Shown: positions 25,695-33,324 of the stretch, one piece after another | Position numbering within the stretch: position 1 is the stretch's first letter | Layout: each line of letters begins with the position of its first letter | From: Phycisphaerales bacterium | Lineage (GTDB): Bacteria > Planctomycetota > Phycisphaerae > Phycisphaerales > SM1A02 | Length of the DNA stretch: 64,000 nucleotides | Direction: 5' to 3' | Assembly (NCBI GenBank): GCA_029245245.1 | Contig: JAQWPT010000011.1 | Span: 124,001-188,000, forward strand | Notes under the pieces: generated by a model | Databases searched by the model: none | The model's input: the letters and a program-made list of their open reading frames with translations, nothing else | Told to the model about the DNA's origin: nothing | Made by a program: the position numbers and the translations under genes

Positions 25695-25856
25695 CTGCCG
25701 ATAGGCTCCTGAGGGGCCTGGGAACCGATCCGTGAGGAAGGGAGTCGAACCAGGGAGTTCTGGGGCTAGGATGAAGCATGCGCTGGACCCGTTCCAGCCT
25801 GGAAAGCAATGGTGCATCGTACACGAAAGCCAGATTCCACTGTTCAGGAGGCCAAG

Positions 25857-26507
25857 ATGGCCCCTCCAAGCATGCAAGGTGATTCTGAGCATGCCTCGAC
25901 CCCAGAGGCCGAGGACGCCATGCTTGCAGCATGGCGTGGTGGGGACGAAGCAGCCCTGGGTGATCTTCTTTCGGCGTTCAAGCCTCGGATCTGGTCAATC
26001 TGCTGGCGGACACTCCATCACTACGAAGATGCGGCTGATCTCACCCAGGACGTGATGGTGCGGGTCATCGGAGGGTTGCCATCGTTCGATGGCCGCTCGA
26101 AACTGAGTACCTGGATTTATCGGATTGCCGTCAATTCCTGCCTCAGCCACCTCAGGAAGCAGAAGTTGCGTCGCCATCCCAGTCTGGATGCCCCTGCAAG
26201 GGGTCTGGAAGCGGATGATCGTGGCAGCACTCGAAGAGATCAACTGGTATCGAGGGAACCTGATGCCGCCGCGGGCGTCGAACGCAGTGATGAGCTTCAG
26301 GCCCTCAACCAGGCCCTTTTGGAGCTTGAGGGGGAGCAGCGGTTGCTGCTGATGCTGCGAGACATGCACGGAACCGAGTACGTGCAACTGTCGGAGATAT
26401 TCGAGGTGCCGGTGGGCACCATCAAGTCCAGGTTGTTTCGAGCCCGCGCAGCGTTGTGCGAACTCGTCATGCAGCCGGAGGCGGGGCGGAACCAGGGACC
26501 ATCATGA
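25857..26507 (+). CDS. RNA polymerase sigma factor, ECF type
   Basis: 216 residues. Region 2 contains ADLTQDVMVRVIGGLPSFD and STWIYRIAVNSCLSHLRK (2.3-2.4), then a ~50-residue acidic linker, then region 4 with LSEIFEVPVGTIKSRLFRAR as the -35-recognising helix-turn-helix. Region 1.1 and 3 are missing, as expected for ECF factors. AGGAGG five bases before 25857 sets the start. The stop overlaps the start of the next gene, a membrane protein with anti-sigma features, a typical ECF arrangement. The signal and regulon are unknown. Confidence 0.95.
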   Translation: MAPPSMQGDSEHASTPEAEDAMLAAWRGGDEAALGDLLSAFKPRIWSICWRTLHHYEDAADLTQDVMVRVIGGLPSFDGRSKLSTWIYRIAVNSCLSHLRKQKLRRHPSLDAPARGLEADDRGSTRRDQLVSREPDAAAGVERSDELQALNQALLELEGEQRLLLMLRDMHGTEYVQLSEIFEVPVGTIKSRLFRARAALCELVMQPEAGRNQGPS

Positions 26508-27541
26508 TCGATCATGCACCACAGGATGACCTGCTGCTCGGCTGGATCGAGGACTCCCTCGAGCCCCACGAGCAGCGTGCCGTGGAGGAAATGATCGCCG
26601 CCGACGAGGCACTCGCCCGGCAGTTGCATGCCATGCGTGATCAGCGGCGACTCATGGTGGACCTGAAGGATCCGGACATGCCCGGCGATCTGTTCGAACA
26701 GGTCGAACGTGCGGTGGCTCGCCCCATGCTCTCTGCGGGTTCTCCAGGTTCGTTCCGCCGCAACAACCAGTCCGCCCCGAAGTCCCTTCCCCTGAGACGG
26801 GTGCTGCCCATGGCCGCGATGTTCCTGATCGGGCTCGGTCTCCTGGCTGCCCTGGTCATGCTGAATCCGCTGCAGTGGATGTCGAACAGCCCGCAAGAGC
26901 AGGCCGCCAACGGGGCCGACCCGGAGTTCATCCGGTCGCTCTTCGCCCGGGAAGAAGCCGGACTCGACGAATCCGACGGGGAGATCTTGGTGGGCAGGGT
27001 GGTGGAGAGACCGGTTGCCCCTCCCGTGCCACTTGCCCTGGTGCTTCCCCGTGCGGACGACGAGGCCATGCTGAAGATGCTTCGAACCCTCGCCCTGCGA
27101 ACGGATGCGACCCTGCTCGTGAACGCATCGCCCCGAGACCTGCTCGACCCTGCGCTGGAAGCTTCGGTATACGGAACTTCGAACCAGCCGGACTCGGCTC
27201 CGCTGCTGATGGAGGTCGAAGGCGTTCTGCTCGGCGACGCGTCACGGGTTCCCACCATGCAGGACCAGTTCACCTACGCACGTGAGGGTGCGGTGTGGAC
27301 GGTGACCATCCCGATGCACCAGTTCGAGGAGTTTCTCCTCGTGCTCGATGAACTCTCCGCCGACAGCAGCGCACTGGTCCTGCTGGAAGACCACCTGGCC
27401 ACCGATGGTGAAGCCGTCGGCTGGTCGCAGGCCATCCGGGCCCGTCAACAGTGGGAACTGTGGCGAAACGGTGATGCGGAGTCGATGATCGAGATTCCGA
27501 TCTTCTCCGTATCGCCCGCGCGGGACGCTGGTTCCAACTGA
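26504..27541 (+). CDS. Probable anti-sigma factor, single-pass membrane protein
   Basis: 345 residues. The N-terminal ~60 residues form an acidic helical domain (LLLGWIEDSLEPHEQRAVEE) like the cytoplasmic parts of anti-sigma proteins. One membrane segment lies at about residues 103-124 (VLPMAAMFLIGLGLLAALVM), leaving ~220 residues outside with no known domain. The ATGA overlap with the ECF gene shows translational coupling. The HxxxCxxC zinc motif of ZAS anti-sigma factors is absent, so identification rests on topology and position. Confidence 0.8.
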   Translation: MIDHAPQDDLLLGWIEDSLEPHEQRAVEEMIAADEALARQLHAMRDQRRLMVDLKDPDMPGDLFEQVERAVARPMLSAGSPGSFRRNNQSAPKSLPLRRVLPMAAMFLIGLGLLAALVMLNPLQWMSNSPQEQAANGADPEFIRSLFAREEAGLDESDGEILVGRVVERPVAPPVPLALVLPRADDEAMLKMLRTLALRTDATLLVNASPRDLLDPALEASVYGTSNQPDSAPLLMEVEGVLLGDASRVPTMQDQFTYAREGAVWTVTIPMHQFEEFLLVLDELSADSSALVLLEDHLATDGEAVGWSQAIRARQQWELWRNGDAESMIEIPIFSVSPARDAGSN

Positions 27542-27548
27542 CACCCCG

Positions 27549-27554
27549 TAGACT
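27549..27554 (+). promoter_or_regulatory. Putative -10 element (TAGACT), leaderless arrangement
   Basis: TAGACT lies six bases before the ATG at 27561, just after the anti-sigma stop codon. The following gene could thus be transcribed separately from the sigma operon. Confidence 0.45.
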
Positions 27555-27560
27555 TCACGC

Positions 27561-28427
27561 ATGGAGTCCATCCCCATCAGCAGGGCGATTTCGACTGGGG
27601 GATACATGTCCTTCTGGTCGGCATGCTATGTCGGTGGCTGCACCTTGCTGGCAGGAGTGCTCCTGCGCGTCGATCACCTCGTCCTTCCGGTAGTCACCGC
27701 GTTCCTGATCGCGACGCAGGTCTACACGCTGCATCGCCTGCGGCGGGCCGGTTCACAACCCGGAAACCCGACGCCGAGGTCGGCCTACATCCTGGACCAT
27801 CGAAGGTCGTTGCTTGTACTGATCGTATGCTCGGGTGCCGGCGCGGTGATCACTGCCTGGTTCGTGCATCCGTTGGCAGAGGTCTTCGTGTTCGGCGCCC
27901 CATTGGGCACGATCATCTATGCGATCGGCCATCCCGGTCGGCAGGTGCGGGACGTCATGGTCGTCAAGAACGTGATGGTGTCCGTGTCGATCTCGGTGCT
28001 GGCGACAGGGCTTGTACTGTTGGGTTCGGGCATCGAGCCGATGTCGAGTTCCGTGCTGGTGGTGGGGATGTTTCTTGCAGGCATGGTGTTTGCCGATGCC
28101 ATGCTCTGCGACATCGATGATACGGAGTCCGATGCCCGGACATCGACAAGCACGATCCCTCGCGTGGTCGGAATCGGACGGACTCTGCTGGTTGCGGACG
28201 CGGTGACGCTGCTCATCACCGCAGGCATCATCGTGGCCGGCCTGTTCGGGCGTGTCCCTCTGGAGGTCGCGATGGTCTACCCGGGCCTGTTGCTGGTCAG
28301 CCTGCTGGTGCTGCAACCACTGGTGCCACCAGGTGCGTGGCGGAACACGGTGGACATCCGACTTCCCATGTGCGTGGTGGTCGGGTGGGTACTCATCATT
28401 CTGATGACGCCGACGAACTCCGGCTGA
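27561..28427 (+). CDS. Polytopic membrane protein, divergent UbiA-like family
   Basis: 288 residues with about eight hydrophobic segments. Loop sequences RQVRDVMVVKN and CDIDDTESDARTSTSTIPR resemble the two aspartate-rich motifs of UbiA prenyltransferases, especially the second (DIDDxxxD followed by xTIPR), but the first motif lacks the usual NxxxD. It could be an enzyme for an unusual acceptor or a degenerate member. The 3' end overlaps the converging plsY gene by 32 bases. A role next to the sigma/anti-sigma pair is not evident. Confidence 0.78.
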   Translation: MESIPISRAISTGGYMSFWSACYVGGCTLLAGVLLRVDHLVLPVVTAFLIATQVYTLHRLRRAGSQPGNPTPRSAYILDHRRSLLVLIVCSGAGAVITAWFVHPLAEVFVFGAPLGTIIYAIGHPGRQVRDVMVVKNVMVSVSISVLATGLVLLGSGIEPMSSSVLVVGMFLAGMVFADAMLCDIDDTESDARTSTSTIPRVVGIGRTLLVADAVTLLITAGIIVAGLFGRVPLEVAMVYPGLLLVSLLVLQPLVPPGAWRNTVDIRLPMCVVVGWVLIILMTPTNSG

Positions 28428-29103
28428 TCGTGGGCTCTTCGCCGCGAAGCAGCCGTCGGATGTTCGTTCGGTGTCTCCAGGTGATCAGCATCGCGATGGC
28501 CAGGGTGATCGCAAGTGGGGCCGAGCCACGGGCCAGCATCTGCCCGGTGGTCACATCCACACCGTCGGCAGAGGCAAATCGCTGCAGTACGATCAGTGTT
28601 ACGACCGGAATGCAGACGGCGGCGACCATGCTGGAGATGGAGATGATGCGGGTTGCAAGGACCGTGCCGATCCAGATCGCAAGTCCCACCAGGGCGGGAA
28701 TCGTCAGGACCGGCCACATGGCAAGCAGCACGCCGAAGGCGGTGGCCACGCCCTTGCCACCGGAGAAGTTCAGGAACATGGAATACATGTGGCCGCAGAA
28801 GGCGCCGATGGCGACCAGGAGCCACAGCCAGAGTGACGCGGTTGGCACGAGCATCGGATTTTCACCGATGGTGCCGGTGAGCAGGCCGGCGATGACCACC
28901 GGGATGGCCCCCTTGCCCATGTCCAGGGCGAAGCAGAGCAGGCCCCAGCGCCGCCCGAGTACCCGGCCCACGTTCGTGGCGCCGATGTTCCGGGACCCAT
29001 GTTCCCTGATGTTGATTCCCTTGCAGCGACCGATGATCACGCCGAAGGGGATCGAGCCCACCAGATAGGCGCCGAGGATGCAGTAGAACCAGGTCCAGTC
29101 CAC
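28396..29103 (-). CDS. plsY: Glycerol-3-phosphate acyltransferase PlsY
   Basis: 235 residues with five predicted membrane segments. The PlsY motifs are visible: YLVGSIPFGVIIG at the N-terminus with GSRNIGATNVGR (motif 1), GGKGVATAFGVLLA (motif 2) and a third motif in the C-terminal part. PlsY transfers an acyl group from acyl-phosphate to glycerol 3-phosphate, the first step of phospholipid synthesis in many bacteria. A GTG start at 29103 is chosen because GGGAG lies seven bases upstream and the protein then begins at the first membrane helix; an ATG at 29145 is less likely. Confidence 0.94.
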   Translation of the reverse strand: MDWTWFYCILGAYLVGSIPFGVIIGRCKGINIREHGSRNIGATNVGRVLGRRWGLLCFALDMGKGAIPVVIAGLLTGTIGENPMLVPTASLWLWLLVAIGAFCGHMYSMFLNFSGGKGVATAFGVLLAMWPVLTIPALVGLAIWIGTVLATRIISISSMVAAVCIPVVTLIVLQRFASADGVDVTTGQMLARGSAPLAITLAIAMLITWRHRTNIRRLLRGEEPTISRSSSASSE

Positions 29104-29175
29104 GTCGAATCTCCCAGCCGGTGGTGGCCACCGGGCATGCCCCACAGCCTACACGACCCGATCGGATGTGCCCGG

Positions 29176-29181
29176 TATGCT
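29176..29181 (+). promoter_or_regulatory. Putative -10 element (TATGCT), leaderless GTG gene
   Basis: TATGCT lies six bases before the GTG start at 29188. No ribosome-binding site is visible. Confidence 0.4.
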
Positions 29182-29187
29182 GCGCAC

Positions 29188-29859
29188 GTGAGTTGGACTC
29201 CCGATCATGCCGTGTCCCGCCTCAAGGAGGATGGCCCTCGCAGCGTCTGGCTGGTGCAGCGCCCCGGCCAGGGCGCCAGGACTGCGAAGTTCTGGGCGGT
29301 ATCCCCGTGGTTGCTGACCAAGCACATGCTCGGTCTGTCCCAGCCCACGTGCCAGGCCCGGGGAGCCCGGCGACTGGCCGGAGCCGGCATTCCCACGCCC
29401 GAGGTCGTCGGTGGGCCCGACATCGTTTCGATGCACGGTCGACGGGTCCTGCAATTGGAACTGGTCTACGTGCCCGGGGACACGGTCCTTGATCGACTGC
29501 AGCGTGGAGATGCGGAGGCAGCACTCGCTCTTGACGTCGCCCGGCAGGTCGGGGCACTTGTCTTCACGATCGCCGATGCCGGGCTCTTTCACCGGGACTT
29601 CAAGGCATCGAACATCGTGATCGAGGAAACGGATTCCGGGCCCCGGGCCTGGGTGATCGACCCGGTCGGTGTCCGGCGATGTCGCCGCCGATCGACGGCG
29701 GTCTTCCGGATGCTCGAACGCCTGGACGTGGAGATTCGTGAGCGACGGAGCATCGCCAAGGGCACCTGGAGCAGTGTTGTCCGTGAAGCGCTTCGGCCGC
29801 TCAGTGGCCCGGAGCGTCAAGCAGTCTTCGGGCTGCTTCGAGCACATCCCCGACCGTGA
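29188..29859 (+). CDS. Lipopolysaccharide kinase-like protein (WaaP/Kdo kinase family)
   Basis: 223 residues from a GTG start. The protein-kinase-like core has a catalytic loop LFHRDFKASNIVIE and a metal-binding loop in VIDPVGVRR where DFG would be expected. N-terminal to this, RRLAGAGIPTPEVV matches the WaaP/InaA-type kinases that phosphorylate heptose or Kdo of LPS. The neighbouring GT9 and GmhB-like genes on the other strand fit LPS core synthesis. The gene overlaps the converging GT9 gene by 59 bases. The substrate is inferred from family and context. Confidence 0.8.
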   Translation: MSWTPDHAVSRLKEDGPRSVWLVQRPGQGARTAKFWAVSPWLLTKHMLGLSQPTCQARGARRLAGAGIPTPEVVGGPDIVSMHGRRVLQLELVYVPGDTVLDRLQRGDAEAALALDVARQVGALVFTIADAGLFHRDFKASNIVIEETDSGPRAWVIDPVGVRRCRRRSTAVFRMLERLDVEIRERRSIAKGTWSSVVREALRPLSGPERQAVFGLLRAHPRP

Positions 29860-30826
29860 TGCGGTTGATGTCGCATTGATCGGGAACGCGGTCGGCCACC
29901 GTGCTCTCGGGCAGGAACGGTTCCGCAAGCAGGAGGTGCTCCCGGCAACCGGGCAGGGTGGTCCATCGATGGTCGGTGGGGCCGAAGAGGCTGACCACCG
30001 GGGTTCCAGCGGCGGCGGCGAGGTGCCGGGGGCCGGTATCGTTGCTGATGGCCAGGCGGGACCACGTGGCCACCGCCTTGAGACCATGCAAATCAAGCCC
30101 CCTTGCCGGTCCGTCGATGGCCGGTGCCTTCATGGCCTCGGTGATGGAACGTGTCAGTTCGGCTTCTGCCGGAGCACCGGCGACGATGGGAAGCAGGCCG
30201 AGTTGTTCATGCAGGGCATCGCCGACCGCTGCGAAACGCTCCGCCGGCCATCGTTTGTCCCGACGATTGGCGCCCGGTACCAGCAGCAGCAGAGGCGTCG
30301 AGGCATCGATGCCGAGCTTCGTTGCGGACTGCGTGTCGTCATCGGTGATCACCAGTTCGAGAGCGGCATCCGTCGCATGCTCCCCGAAGGCGGATCGGGC
30401 GATCCGCATGTAGTGCTCCACCGTCGATGCGGCGTGCCGTCGATCCGAGTCCGGGAGCGCATGGGTCAGCAGCAGCCGCCGTCCATCACGCCGTGTGCCG
30501 ATGCGGATCGGAGCCCGGGTCCACCAGGCCGTCATCGCCGTGCGGAAGGAGCCGGGCAGGAGGACCACTGCATCAGGTCGATGGCGTCCGAGTCGGCGAC
30601 CGGTCGACACGGGACCCAGCAGCCCACCGGCATCGATCACTTCGATGCGGTCGAACCATGGTGCGCCGTGCACGATCGGAAGCAGGTTGGCCGGAGTTGC
30701 GAGGGTGATCTCGGCCGAGGGGCATGCGGCGCGGGCGGTGCGGAAGAAACCACTGGCCATGATGGTGTCGCCGATCCAGGAGGGTGCGACCAGGAGCAGG
30801 CGATCGATGTCACCCGGAATGATCAT
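29801..30826 (-). CDS. ADP-heptose:LPS heptosyltransferase-like glycosyltransferase (GT9)
   Basis: 341 residues of the GT9 fold. Key sequences are VAPSWIGDTIMASGFFRT at the N-terminus, LVPGANRRDKRWPAERFA at the centre and ISNDTGPRHLAAAAGTPVVS with FGPTDHRWT near the C-terminus, the ADP-heptose-binding region. WaaC/WaaF enzymes transfer heptose to the LPS inner core in the cytoplasm. The 3' neighbour in the operon is oriented the same way and encodes a GmhB-like phosphatase, overlapping by four bases, which supports heptose metabolism. WaaF is the nearest type, but the acceptor is not proven. Confidence 0.9.
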   Translation of the reverse strand: MIIPGDIDRLLLVAPSWIGDTIMASGFFRTARAACPSAEITLATPANLLPIVHGAPWFDRIEVIDAGGLLGPVSTGRRLGRHRPDAVVLLPGSFRTAMTAWWTRAPIRIGTRRDGRRLLLTHALPDSDRRHAASTVEHYMRIARSAFGEHATDAALELVITDDDTQSATKLGIDASTPLLLLVPGANRRDKRWPAERFAAVGDALHEQLGLLPIVAGAPAEAELTRSITEAMKAPAIDGPARGLDLHGLKAVATWSRLAISNDTGPRHLAAAAGTPVVSLFGPTDHRWTTLPGCREHLLLAEPFLPESTVADRVPDQCDINRITVGDVLEAARRLLDAPGH

Positions 30827-31380
30827 GCGCCGGTATCCAGGATGACCTTCGCCGCCGCCGCAAAGGAGTCGGCGATGGCCTCGGGTTGCGGATCATCCAT
30901 GGCCGTTACGCCGCCCATCGTCAGGAGGATCGTGCGGCATCCGGCGGCCTGGCCGGCCCGGATGTCACGAACCTGATCGCCGAGCATCCAACTGCCCTCC
31001 AGGTCGATGCCATGGTCTTCGGCGGCTTCCAGGAGCATGCCCGGCCCGGGCTTGCGGGTGTGGTGCTCGCCGCGGAACTCCTTGAGTTCGCCCTCGGGGT
31101 GCCATGGGCTGTAGTACCAGTGCTCCAGAAGGTCATGGCCGAGTGCTTCACGCAACCGGGTGCGGATCATCGCGTGCACGTCGTGCACGTCCTGTTCGGT
31201 AAAGATGCCGCGGGCGACACCGCTCTGGTTCGTCACCACCACCATCAGCCAGCCTGCATCGTGGAGGTCCTGCAGTGCTGCGGGCACGTCAACGAACAAC
31301 TCGACGCCGTCGGGATCCCCGAGGTGGTCGTCGTTGCGGATGATCGTGTTGTCCCGGTCGAGAAAGACGCATCGGCGCAT
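30823..31380 (-). CDS. HAD phosphatase, GmhB-like (heptose bisphosphate or histidinol phosphatase family)
   Basis: 185 residues with the HAD motifs FLDRDNTIIRND (nucleophile Asp and acid/base Asp), VVTNQSG, RKPGPGM and LGDQVRDIRAG. GmhB dephosphorylates heptose 1,7-bisphosphate on the way to ADP-heptose. In E. coli GmhB a zinc loop of three Cys and one His follows the YYCP segment; here the aligned residues are Ser, Trp, His and Thr, so the zinc site is lost. The GT9 gene overlaps it and pfk lies just upstream with a three-base gap. Confidence 0.85.
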   Translation of the reverse strand: MRRCVFLDRDNTIIRNDDHLGDPDGVELFVDVPAALQDLHDAGWLMVVVTNQSGVARGIFTEQDVHDVHAMIRTRLREALGHDLLEHWYYSPWHPEGELKEFRGEHHTRKPGPGMLLEAAEDHGIDLEGSWMLGDQVRDIRAGQAAGCRTILLTMGGVTAMDDPQPEAIADSFAAAAKVILDTGA

Positions 31381-31383
31381 GGT

Positions 31384-32493
31384 TCAGGCGTCCTGTCCAA
31401 AGCAGGTTCGCACGGCGCGGGCCGCATCGAGCATGGGATGGTCGAGTGGAACCAGTCGCTGGCCCGTCACCACGTCTCCGAGGTCGACGTGATCGATGTC
31501 GCCATGGCGCCAGACGACCATGCGGTTGATCTCGCCGGCCATCAGCAGTTCAAGGGCCGAGACGCCGAAGCGGGTGGCCAGGACGCGATCCATGGCCACG
31601 GGCGGGCCACCTCGCTGTACGTGGCCGAGCACCGTGGTGCGGGTTTCGAACTTCGTTCGTTCTTCGATGGCTGCGGCGACGAGTTGACCGATGCCGCCGA
31701 GTCGAAGGGGATCGGGGCTGCCCTCGACGACCTGTGAGATGATCTGGTGTCCACCCTCCGGATGCGCGCCTTCGGCGCAGGCGATGATGGAGAATCCCGC
31801 CGGAGACTGCATGCGTTCCTGGAGGTAGTCGCAGATGCGTTCGATGGAGAACGGAATTTCCGGGATGAGAATCACGTCCGAGCCCGATGCGATGCCGGCG
31901 CCGAGCGTGAGCCAGCCGGCGTTGCGTCCCATCAGTTCACAGACCATGACGCGGTGGTGGCTGTCAGCCGTGGTGTGCAGCCGGTCCAGGGACATCGTCG
32001 CGGTGGTCATCGCGGTGGTGTAGCCGAACGTGAGCTCGGTACCGATGATGTCGTTGTCGATCGTCTTGGGCACCCCGATGCAGGGCACGCCCGCATTCAC
32101 GATCGGCATGGTGCAGGCCATGGTGCCGTCGCCACCGATGACGATCAGGGCATCGAGCCGGTGCGCTTCGATGGTCTGGAGACACCGATCGGTGGCATCG
32201 ATGTACTCGATCGAGCCGTTCTCGGATTCGACCGGGAACTGCAGGGGACTGATCCGGTTGTTTGATCCGAGGATGGTGCCGCCTCGCGTGAGGATGCCCG
32301 AGACGTCGGATGTGTCGAGCAGTTCCACCTGGTTGCGGATGAGACCTTCATACCCGTTGAGGATGCCCACCACCTCGATGTCGTAGCGATACATGGCGGT
32401 CTTGGAGACGGCGCGGATGACCGCGTTGAGTCCCGGGCAGTCTCCACCGCCGGTGAGCAGGCCGATACGCTTGATGGAACGGGGGTTCGACAT
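31384..32493 (-). CDS. 6-phosphofructokinase
   Basis: 369 residues with the PfkA fold: LLTGGGDCPGLNAVIR, IGGDGTMA, PKTIDNDI with the catalytic Asp, and ELMGRNAGWLTL. At the two donor-specificity positions it has Gly in GGDGT (ATP-type) and Lys in PKTID (often PPi-type). This Gly/Lys pair is known from ATP-using group III enzymes such as those of actinomycetes, so ATP is the likelier donor. It phosphorylates fructose 6-phosphate in glycolysis. It sits in a four-gene minus-strand run with an SDR, the GmhB-like and the GT9 genes. Confidence 0.95.
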   Translation of the reverse strand: MSNPRSIKRIGLLTGGGDCPGLNAVIRAVSKTAMYRYDIEVVGILNGYEGLIRNQVELLDTSDVSGILTRGGTILGSNNRISPLQFPVESENGSIEYIDATDRCLQTIEAHRLDALIVIGGDGTMACTMPIVNAGVPCIGVPKTIDNDIIGTELTFGYTTAMTTATMSLDRLHTTADSHHRVMVCELMGRNAGWLTLGAGIASGSDVILIPEIPFSIERICDYLQERMQSPAGFSIIACAEGAHPEGGHQIISQVVEGSPDPLRLGGIGQLVAAAIEERTKFETRTTVLGHVQRGGPPVAMDRVLATRFGVSALELLMAGEINRMVVWRHGDIDHVDLGDVVTGQRLVPLDHPMLDAARAVRTCFGQDA

Positions 32494-32507
32494 GGGTTCG
32501 CCGCTGG

Positions 32508-33275
32508 CTACCGTACCATTTCCGTCGGTCGGACCGTGATCTCGTTGATCGAGACGTGCTCAGGTGCGTCCATCGTCCATCGAACCGTTTCCGCCACGTC
32601 CGCCGGTTGCAGGATTCCTTCCATCCGCTTGTACCAGGCCCTGGTGGCTTCACGCGAGGGTGCGTGCGCGATGGTGTCGGGCAGCGGGGTGTCCACGGCC
32701 CCGGGGGCGATCAGGGAGACCCGGATCCGATTGCCGTCGTCGCGGCGCCGGTGGGCGAGTTCCGCCCGGAGTCCTTCGCTGATCACGTGCAGGGCGGACT
32801 TGCTTGCGCAGTAGACCGTGGCATCCGGAAAGATCGTGTGCCCGGCCACGGATCCGATGTTCAGGATGTGGCCGGTTCCGCGTTCGAGCATGCCCGGGAG
32901 CACGGCGGCGATCGCGTGCAGACTGCCCAGCACGTTGACCTCCATGATTCGCCGCCAATCGGCGGGATCCGCCTCGGGCAGGGGGCCGATGGGCATCACG
33001 CCGGCGGCGTTGACCAGGCCATCGACACCGCCGAAGTGGTCGATCCCCGCCCCGATCGCGCTGCGGACGGCCTCTTCGTCCCGGACATCGCAGGCGATGG
33101 CCAGGCTCCGTCCACCTGCGGTCTCGATGGTGGCCGCGACGGCTTCCAGGGCATCCAGTCGGCGGCCCGCCAGAAGGACCGGTCTCCCGGTTCCGGCGAG
33201 CACGCGGGCGGTTTCGGCGCCAATGCCGCTGCCGGCGCCGGTGATGGCGACGCAACCGTGTTCGTGTCTGTTCAT
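32508..33275 (-). CDS. Short-chain dehydrogenase/reductase (YdfG-like)
   Basis: 255 residues. The cofactor motif is ITGAGSGIGAETA, the structural motif NAAGVMPIGPL, and the catalytic Ser-Tyr-Lys are in IGSVAGH and YCASKSALH. The arginine-rich loop after the cofactor motif (AGRRLD) suggests NADPH preference. The nearest known types reduce hydroxy acids or carbonyls (YdfG-like), but the substrate is unknown. GGGGAGG five bases upstream sets the start at 33275. It is first in the minus-strand run leading to pfk and is divergent from lysS. Confidence 0.93.
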   Translation of the reverse strand: MNRHEHGCVAITGAGSGIGAETARVLAGTGRPVLLAGRRLDALEAVAATIETAGGRSLAIACDVRDEEAVRSAIGAGIDHFGGVDGLVNAAGVMPIGPLPEADPADWRRIMEVNVLGSLHAIAAVLPGMLERGTGHILNIGSVAGHTIFPDATVYCASKSALHVISEGLRAELAHRRRDDGNRIRVSLIAPGAVDTPLPDTIAHAPSREATRAWYKRMEGILQPADVAETVRWTMDAPEHVSINEITVRPTEMVR

Positions 33276-33309
33276 GGGGACCTCCCCGGCACGCTTGGAG
33301 TGCTCGGGA

Positions 33310-33315
33310 TACCAT
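33310..33315 (+). promoter_or_regulatory. Possible -10 element (TACCAT) of lysS
   Basis: TACCAT lies nine bases before the lysS ATG with no ribosome-binding site in between. The fit is looser than at proS or pheS. Confidence 0.35.
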
Positions 33316-33324
33316 TCTACTGAC

